From Planctomycetota bacterium (GTDB lineage: Bacteria; Planctomycetota; UBA1135; GCA-002686595): DNA of 64,000 nucleotides. Below the pieces are notes generated by a model. It worked only from the letters and a program-made list of their open reading frames with translations, searched no databases and was not told the DNA's origin. Positions 57,942 through 64,000 of the stretch are shown one piece after another. The stretch covers positions 1-64,000 of the forward strand of contig JAPLOF010000015.1 of the NCBI GenBank assembly GCA_026692665.1, read 5' to 3'. A program made the translations under genes and the position numbers. The number at the start of each line of letters is the position of its first letter. The first letter of the stretch is position 1.

Positions 57942-58746
57942 TGGCCGCGCGAGGATCACGTCGAGCACGACGAACCCCTGCTCGCGCTCCTGAGCGCCGC
58001 CTCGGTCGAAGGCCGCGTCGTGCTCGGACCGACAAGCGGCCAGCCCCAGACTCGGCGTGATCGCAAGCGCGACCGCCGGCCGCTGTCGCTCCCCGGAGAG
58101 CTGTGCTGCGACCTCGAGGGCTTCTCGCTGCACGCCAGGGTCGCGATCGAAGGCCACGACCGCGCCGGACTCGAACGCTTGTGCAGGTACATCGCCCACC
58201 CCGCCATCGCCAGCGAGCGGCTCTCGATCGATCCTGACGGGCGCGTGGTCGATCGCCTGCGGCGCCCTTGGAGCGACGGCACCCGCGCGATCGTCTTCGA
58301 ACCGCTGGCCTTCCTCGAGCGACTCGCGGCGCTCGTGCCCAGGCCGCGCGCGCATCTACTCACCTAACACGGCGTGCTCGCGCCGGCGGCGCAGTGGCGT
58401 GACCAGATCGTGCCCGGACCGCGCGCGCCGACCGAGTCGGACCAAGGTTCGACGGAACCCAGAGCCGCGTGCTCGAGCCGACCCGCGACCTCGAGCTCAC
58501 CCGACTCCCCCGCTGCGCTCTCGAGCCCAGCCAGAACGCGTCGCCTCCGTTGGGCCGAGCTCACAGCGCCCGAGTCTTCGCCGTCGACGTCCTGACCTGC
58601 CCCCACTGCGGCGGTGCGCGCCGACTGATCGCGACGATCACGAACGGGCTCGTCGTGCGCAGGATCCTGGACCACCTCGAGCTGCCCAGCTTCCCGCCGC
58701 CGATCGCTCCAGCCAGGGCGCCTCCCGAACCCGAGTTCGCCGGGTA
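57942..58746 (+). pseudogene. IS91-like transposase remnant with stop and frameshift
   Basis: Homology starts near PREDHVEHDEPLLALLSAAS, runs through GELCCDLEGFSLHARVAIEG, and meets TAA at 58366-58368 (where the relative has Tyr in HLLTYHG). It continues in frame to about 58550, then shifts frame before VFAVDVLTCPHCGGARRLIA and ends LELPSFPPPIAPARAPPEPE-FAG with a normal-looking stop at about 58745. The HxH region is absent. The 57702-57941 stretch before it, which should carry the cytochrome operon promoter, shows no clear signal. Confidence 0.75.
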
Positions 58747-58870
58747 GGTCGCGACGGGAGTGAGCTGCGCGGATACAAGCGGGGCGCGGTGTGGCGGCGT
58801 CACGCCCGGGGTCCGCTGCCGGCTTGGATGCGCGCAGCTCACTCCCGTCGGGGGCTACCAGGCGAACTCG
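58732..58870. repeat. Head-to-head copies of the IS91-like tail (43-bp inverted arms)
   Basis: The arm 58732-58774 (from cgagttcgccgggtaggtcg) is repeated in reverse complement at 58828-58870 with about five differences, leaving a 53-base spacer. It shows that a second, oppositely oriented tail fragment lies next to the 58-kb transposase remnant. Sequence from 58881 to 59138 holds no gene. Confidence 0.65.
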
Positions 58871-59062
58871 AGCTCGGGGGGGGCAGGCGCAGGCGGCGCG
58901 GAACGCCTGCGCTTTCGTCGCCGAAGGAGCAACGCACGCCAGCAGAATGCGCCGCCGAGCGCCGCGCCCGGCCCTCGAGCTGGTTTCCTTGCTCCGCCGG
59001 GAGGTGACCCGCAGGCGCGAGGCGTCGTCCGCCCGAGAACAACCCGACCTCCGGGTTCCGGC

Positions 59063-59068
59063 TACAAT
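59063..59068 (+). promoter_or_regulatory. Possible -10 box for the TPR-CHAT gene
   Basis: TACAAT lies about 75 bases before the ATG and is rare in this GC-rich sequence. No convincing -35 is seen. A good Shine-Dalgarno (taggagg, 59091-59097) follows, but the best ATG is 42 bases further on, so either the start or the signal assignment is uncertain. Confidence 0.25.
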
Positions 59069-59138
59069 CCTCGCGCGTCGGCTTGTCGTGTAGGAGGTGT
59101 GGACTCGACACAGAGCCGCCCCAGGCAGTACAGCTCGC

Positions 59139-62100
59139 ATGCAGATCGTTTTCTTGCTCTTGCCGCTCGTTCTCGTCCAGCGCGTCCCCGAGGCTGGCTC
59201 CTTCACCTTCCTCCAAGAGAACCAGCCCTCTTCGCAGGCCGCCGCCTCCGCAACTGCGGACGACTTGACTCGTGCGCGCTCGTTGCTCGACGAGGTCAAG
59301 GCTGCGCTGAAGTCAGCGGACTACGAGCAGGCCCGCGCCAAGGTCCAGGAAGTCGTGACTGCCCTGCTTGCACGACCCGACGCGGAGCAGAGCTCCGCAT
59401 GGCTCGCGCTCTTGGATGACGCGGCTCACGCAGCACATGATGTTCGGGAACTGCATAGCGCGAAGGCGGCCTTGCAACGCCTGCTCGAGGTCCGTTCCCG
59501 GAGCTTGCCCGAAGAGGACTACGAACTCCAGCGAGCGCGGGGCGACTTGGCGGGCACGCTCTTTGAGCTCGGTGATCCCGCCGGTGCTCGTCCGCTCTTC
59601 GAGCAGGCGCTCGAGGTCTGTCTGCGCACGCTGTCGGAGGACCACGTCGGCATCCAGGTCCTACGCGACAACCTCGCCACGACGATCCGAGAGCTCGGCG
59701 AGCTCGAAGAAGCGCGTGGGCTGGGAGAGCAAGCCGTCGAGGTGCTCTCACGCACGCGGCCGCCGGATGACCAGTACCTGCAAAGTGCGCGAATGAACCT
59801 CGCCGGGACGATCTATAGACAGGGCGACTATGAAGGTGCGCGGGCGCTCATGGAAAAGGTGCTCGCCTCCTATTCACGCGCGCTGCCCGAAGGTGCCCTC
59901 AACTTGCAGCGGGCGCGGGGGAACCTGGCCGCTACGCTCGGAGCCCTCGGCGACCCGGCTGCCGAGCGCGCCCTCCGGGAGAAGGCGCTCGAAGCCGAAT
60001 CGCGCATGCTGCCCGACGACGACCCCGCCCTTCAACTGGCGCGGATGGACCTCGGCAACACGCTGTATGTCCTCGGCGATTCCAAGGGGGCAAGGGCACT
60101 TCTCGAAAAGGCTCTCGAGGTGTTTTCGCGCACGATGCCCGAAGACAATTCCGATCTGCAGCGGGCACGGCTGAACTTCGCCAATGTTCTCTATGCGCTC
60201 GGCGATTGTGCCGGGGCTCGGACCCTCGACGAGAAGGTGCTAGAAGTCTGCACGCGCACCATGCCCGATGACAACGGCGAGTTACAGATTGCCCGAACAT
60301 GTCTCGCCTCGGACCTTTTCGCCATGGGTGAATACGAGAAAGCCCAGGCGCTCTACGAGAAGTTGCTCGAGATCTATGCACGCACATTGCCCGAGGAGCA
60401 TCAACGTCGGCAAGAAGCGCGCGAGAGCCTGGCCCTGACGATCGAGTCCCTCGGCGATCTGCAACGAGCAAGAGCCATCCAGGAGGAGGTGCTCGCGCTC
60501 TACACGCGCACCATGCCCGACGGACATCCCGCCCTCCAGCGGGCGCGCGGGAACCTCACCAAGACGATCATCGAACAGGCGGCGCGAGCTCGCCGTGGGT
60601 ACGCTGGAGCCCCAGCGAGCGAGGCAACACGGGCGGACGAAGGCCGCTGCGTGGAGCTGATCGCTGCCCTGTGCCGGGGCCAGGTGCAGGCCGCACGGGC
60701 AGCCCTGCTCTCCGGATCGAGCCGCGAGGCCGAGGAACGCTGCGCGCAGCTCTCGAAGGAGCTCGATCTGTCGATCTCCTTGGCGGGCGGATACGGCGTG
60801 TTCCAGCCGCATGCGGAGCTCGACCGCGAGTCCTTCGTGCTGGGCGAAACGACGCGCGGCGCCGCGCTCACTTCGGCGGCGCTGATGCGCATGGCCGGGA
60901 GCTCTCCCAGGTACGCAGAGACTCGCCGGGCGCTGTGGCAGGCCAGCGATGAGCTCGCGCAGCTGGCACAGGAAGGCACGACGAACGACGAGTTCCAGCG
61001 CGCGCTGCGGAAGCGCGAGGGTCTCGAGCGCGAACTCGTGAGTCTGGCGCAGGAGCTCTCCGGGGACGGTCAGGTGCGGCTCACGTTCGACCCGGAGGCG
61101 CTCGCGCGCGGGCTCGGCGAGCACGATGCGGTCGTGGGTCTGCGGCACTACGTGCACACGAGCTTCGAGACGGAGGAACGGCCTGATCCAGCCGGAGATC
61201 CATCGCCGACGAAGACATCCGTCGAGAGCCTGTGCGCCTTCGTGCTTCGTCCACCGGAAGGCAAGGCCTCCGCTGCAACCGGTTCCCGCGCCTCGTCCGA
61301 GCCGACCGAGTCCTTTCGCCTCACGCGCGTCGAGCTCGGTCCGAGCGCGCCGATCGAGCAGGCCGTGCACTAGTGGCGCGACGCGATCGGGGCGCGTCTG
61401 GAGCGCGGGTTGAGCGTCTCGGACAGCAGCCTCACGACCGCGTTGCAACGCGGCCAGGAGCTGCGCCGCTTGATGTTCGATCCGCTGCTGCCTGCGCTCG
61501 GCGATGCGACCCGAGTGATCTTCGCGCTCGACGACGAACTGCACCTGGTGCCCCTGGAGGCTCTGCCGCTCGATATGGCCGCAGACGGTCTGCGGTCCGA
61601 ACCCCAGCTCCTCGGCGAACGCTGGCGAATCGAGACGCGTACCACGATTGGCGAGCTCGTCCTCCGGCAGTCACCATCCGTCCGGGGCGCCAACGAGCTG
61701 ATCGCCATCGGTGGGGCCAGCTTCAATTCCGAGGGGCTCGGACTCTCGGCCGACGAGACCGCGGCGGTCGAGGAGACCCCTCGAACGCCGGACAAGGTCT
61801 CGATACTCATGCGCGGCGGCGCCTGGTCACGCGGATTCTCTCCTCTGCCGTACACCGGCATGGAAGCTCGCGGCGTTGCGCAACTCCACGAGGAAGTGTT
61901 CGAGGACGCGGGTGCGAGGCAGGTGTTGGAGAAGCGCCAGGCGTCACGTGAGGCGCTCGAGGAGGTGGCTCTCCGCGCCCGCTGGCTGCACATCGCGACG
62001 CACGGGTGGTTCGCGCCCGAGTCGATCCGATCGTGGGTGGATGCGGAGCCGGTCGACAAGAAGACCGGCCTCGGCGTGCGCCTCTCCGGAGAAGAGCAGG

Positions 62101-62546
62101 TGCGGGGCCTGAGCCCGATGCTCCTGTGCGGACTCGCCTTCGCGGGCGCGAACCTGCCCGAGAACGCGGTCGGACGCGTCCCTGGGCTAGTGACCGCCCA
62201 GGAGCTCTCCTCCTTCGATCTGACGAACTGCGAGCTGGTGGTGCTCAGCGCCTGCGACACGAACGTCGGTGAGCGCCGCGCGGGGCAAGGCGTCGCTTCC
62301 CTGCAGAAGGCGCTGCAGATGGCGGGCGCGCGCAGTGTGATCACCAGCTTGTGGAAGGTGCCCGACGAAGCGACGAAGGAGCTCATGCTCGATTTCTACA
62401 GACGTCTGTGGGTCGAGCGGAAGCCCAAGGGACAGGCGCTGTGGGAAGCGAAGATGCGCCTGCGCGACGCCAAGGACGAACGCGGCGAGCCCATGTACAC
62501 GCTGCGCGATTGGGCAGCGTGGGTGCTGACTGGAGACCCGCGGTAG
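59139..62546 (+). pseudogene. TPR-CHAT caspase-like protein interrupted by an in-frame amber codon
   Basis: One reading frame of 1,136 codons broken only by TAG at codon 745 (61371-61373). Residues 1-20 form a signal-like hydrophobic segment. About 30-460 contain roughly nine 42-residue tetratricopeptide repeats with the recurrent R(T)MP(ED)(D)...LQ.AR.NLA..L..LGD...A phrase. About 470-745 is helical, and 746-1135 is a CHAT peptidase domain with RWLHIATHGWF (catalytic His955) and LVVLSACDTNVGERRAGQG (catalytic Cys1039), followed by SVITSLWKVPDEAT. CHAT domains are caspase/separase-fold proteases. Without readthrough the protease half could only be made separately. The sequence on both sides of TAG is normal, so one base change explains the break. 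Confidence 0.75.
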
Positions 62547-62663
62547 GACGTCTACGATCCCGGTGAAGGACCGCTCGAGGAGCGAACCCCTGCGACGCCC
62601 CCGCAAGCCGTAGATCGGCCTGTCTTGGCGCTCGGGAACGCTCACGCAGTCAGCGGCGAAGAA

Positions 62664-63084
62664 ACCTCCTGCGCCGCGTCTTCGCCGTCGACGTCCTGAC
62701 CGGCCCTCACTGCGGTGGTGCGCGCCGACGGATCGCGACGATCCCCGATGGGCTCGTCGTGCGCAGGATCCTAGGGCCGCCTCGAGCTGCCAGGCTCCCC
62801 TCCGCCGATCGCTCCAGCCAGAGCACCACCCGAGCCCGAGTTCGCCTGGTAGGCCACGACGAGAGCGTGCTGCGCGCATCCAAGAGGGCCGCGGACGAGG
62901 CGGCTCCACGCCCAGGGTCCAGTGCCTGGGGCCGCTGACCTCCTCCAAGGGGCTACCTCGGCAGCGCAGAGAAGCCGGACCCAGGTCCAAGGGCATCGGA
63001 TGCACACCTCCGCGGTCTCGAGGGGGCTCGGAAGCGGCACGAACCGCTACCCCCTGCAGGGGGTCATGCGCTTGGAGCTACTTC
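62664..63084 (+). repeat. IS91-like C-terminal fragment and 3' tail, copy 4
   Basis: 62664-62860 encodes the transposase end (LRRVFAVDVLTGPHCGGARR with one finger Cys changed to Gly), including the same extra base before the terminus as in the 20- and 22-kb copies. 62980-63084 is the tail: gcacacctccgcggtctcga, GAACCGCTAC, the perfect palindrome ACCCCCTGCAGGGGGT (63049-63064) and TCATGCGCTTGGAGCTAC. The 63085-63184 stretch has no gene. Confidence 0.65.
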
Positions 63085-63184
63085 CCCTCCCCCGACGGGG
63101 ACTCGCGCGCGCGCCGGAAGAACCGGGGCCCGGCGCGTCCACGATGACGAGCCGCGCCCGCTGCGATCTCGCGCTCGCCGAAGA

Positions 63185-63472
63185 CTATCTCATCACCGTG
63201 AACGGCTGTTGCGTGAACGCGATCGCCTCGCCGATGTTGCGGATGATCTCCTCGCGCTTCTCCGCTGAGATCGGCTCGGTGTCGAACGGCGGTCTCCAGG
63301 CCTTGATCGTCGTCGCCCAGATGGACATTCCCATGCCGGGCGGCCCGGCCTCGGAGCCGACCTTCATCACGCGCTCGCCTTCGCGATAGAGCATGCCCGT
63401 GCGGCCGAGAACCTCCACCGAGAACCCCGCGTCGCTCACGAACAAGTTCTTCTCGGGGCGGGTGATCACCAT
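63185..63472 (-). CDS. Imm74-like immunity protein
   Basis: A 95-residue protein: ITRPEKNLFVSDAGFSVEVL, GRTGMLYREGERVMKVGSEA, GPPGMGMSIWATTIKAWRPP and FDTEPISAEKREEIIRNIGE. This plan is like the Imm74 family of predicted immunity proteins, which neutralise a partner toxin encoded just upstream. The start is well supported by agaggatc upstream. It overlaps the end of the upstream fragment by 7 bases, the normal toxin-immunity coupling. The toxin itself is not intact. Confidence 0.6.
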   Translation of the reverse strand: MVITRPEKNLFVSDAGFSVEVLGRTGMLYREGERVMKVGSEAGPPGMGMSIWATTIKAWRPPFDTEPISAEKREEIIRNIGEAIAFTQQPFTVMR

Positions 63473-63640
63473 GGCGATCCTCTCTTCATCGGTTCGTCGT
63501 TCCGCGCGCTGCGCCGCGGAACGATGTGCACGATGATGTTGTCGACCGCGGGATTGTCAATCAACGTCGGCAGTTCCACGGTGCTCCAGATGCCGGTCGG
63601 GCTCGGGTCGGAGAGGACGACGTGCACGCCACCGAAGGGG
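63466..63640 (-). pseudogene. C-terminal remnant upstream of the immunity gene
   Basis: The minus-strand frame ends with a protein-like stretch: GGVHVVLSDPSPTGIWSTVE, LPTLIDNPAVDNIIVHIVPR and a polar tail ending at 63466-63468. Further upstream the frame becomes shadow sequence of a plus-strand coding fragment, so homology is probably cut near 63640. By position it would be the end of the toxin or carrier protein matched to the Imm74-like protein. Family not recognised. Confidence 0.4.
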
Positions 63641-64000
63641 ACCGTGCGCGAGCACCTCGAGGCGCTCGCGAAGGACGGCGAGGTCGAAACCGCGATCATC
63701 GCGATCGACTGCGACGTCGAGATCGTGCGCGATCTCGAACGCATGCCGTTCGACCTGATGGACCTCGGCGACGACGGCGCGCTCGCGATCCTGCCCGGGC
63801 TCGCCTCCGCGCAACCGGGTTCCGCGCCGGCGGCGAGCGCGGTCTCCGCCTGGTCGATCCTCGGCGAATTAAGCTCGACCAATGGGGAGTCCGTACTCCC
63901 GGGCGCGCGCGCCGAAGTGGACACGATCGCGCGCCTCGTCAACGCCGTAGGAAGACCGGCGATGCGTTCGATCGGCTGGCCCTGCTCGACGCGCTGCAGA
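63590..64000 (+). CDS. Partial plus-strand frame running off the window
   Basis: An open frame without stop to the window edge: REHLEALAKDGEVETAIIAI, DCDVEIVRDLERMPFDLMDL, then SVLPGARAEVDTIARLVNAV. The LPGARAEVDTIARL phrase resembles the CHAT-family segment found before the catalytic His. Near 63950 a neighbouring frame (KTGDAFDRLALLDALQ) looks more coding-like, so a frameshift is possible. The start ATG at 63590 lies in the junction with the minus-strand remnant and is not trusted. Likely a second CHAT-type or related remnant. Confidence 0.35.
   Translation, partial: MPVGLGSERTTCTPPKGTVREHLEALAKDGEVETAIIAIDCDVEIVRDLERMPFDLMDLGDDGALAILPGLASAQPGSAPAASAVSAWSILGELSSTNGESVLPGARAEVDTIARLVNAVGRPAMRSIGWPCSTRCR

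Noticed and set aside
59139..62546. TPR-CHAT as part of a type III-E CRISPR (craspase-like) system
   Set aside because: TPR-CHAT pairing is shared, but no Cas7-11-like gene, crRNA array or other cas gene is in the window.

Overview
The window is GC-rich, Gram-negative-type bacterial DNA. Many predicted products carry lipoprotein signals or Sec signal peptides. Four large exported proteins end in the same roughly 150-residue domain (GDG...CPC.N.G..G.GC.NS ... FGDGLRC ... YQ.WYR ... TFNL.N), a tail I associate with Planctomycetota. My best guess is therefore a planctomycete or close relative; this is inference from family resemblance, since no rRNA or other phylogenetic marker is present. I saw no rRNA, tRNA or CRISPR array.

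Layout. (1) 0-19 kb is mostly ordinary chromosome: a peroxiredoxin, a CysQ-like phosphatase, exported proteins, a tandem pair of HExxH metallopeptidase-like proteins, a SpoT/MESH1-type HD hydrolase, a methyltransferase, a sulfotransferase, a ChrA transporter, and a block of two membrane-linked alkaline-phosphatase-superfamily proteins with a 65-residue partner and an EMC3/Oxa1-like membrane protein. (2) 19-34 kb is a degraded accessory region. It holds a nucleotidyltransferase two-gene module, an intact IS110-family transposase, many fragments of one IS91-like (HxH) transposase family, truncated transporter genes next to those fragments, an exported agmatine-deiminase/peptidyl-arginine-deiminase protein, an exported SDR-like lipoprotein and several small stress-type genes. 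(3) 34-58 kb is the most coherent region: a beta-propeller exported protein, two paralogous six-heme cytochromes, a System II cytochrome c maturation operon (ResB- and CcsA-like with a leading lipoprotein), a RAYT (REP-associated tyrosine transposase) cassette, an outer-membrane beta-structured lipoprotein with a surface beta-propeller lipoprotein, and a tight six-gene operon encoding two CsgG-like lipoproteins, a double-parvulin foldase, a 26-heme cytochrome, a 16-heme cytochrome and an NHL-repeat protein. (4) 58-64 kb is again accessory: IS91-like relics, a TPR-CHAT caspase-like protein split by an in-frame amber codon, and an immunity-type gene behind the tail of a lost coding region.

How the genes fit together. 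The ccs operon can attach heme to exported apocytochromes. The cytochrome genes nearby encode at least 54 CxxCH sites in four proteins, with a foldase, CsgG-like lipoproteins, propeller proteins and a beta-rich outer-membrane candidate next to them. This looks like a cell-envelope electron-transfer apparatus, possibly an undescribed porin-cytochrome-type conduit. That function is inferred from composition and co-location only.
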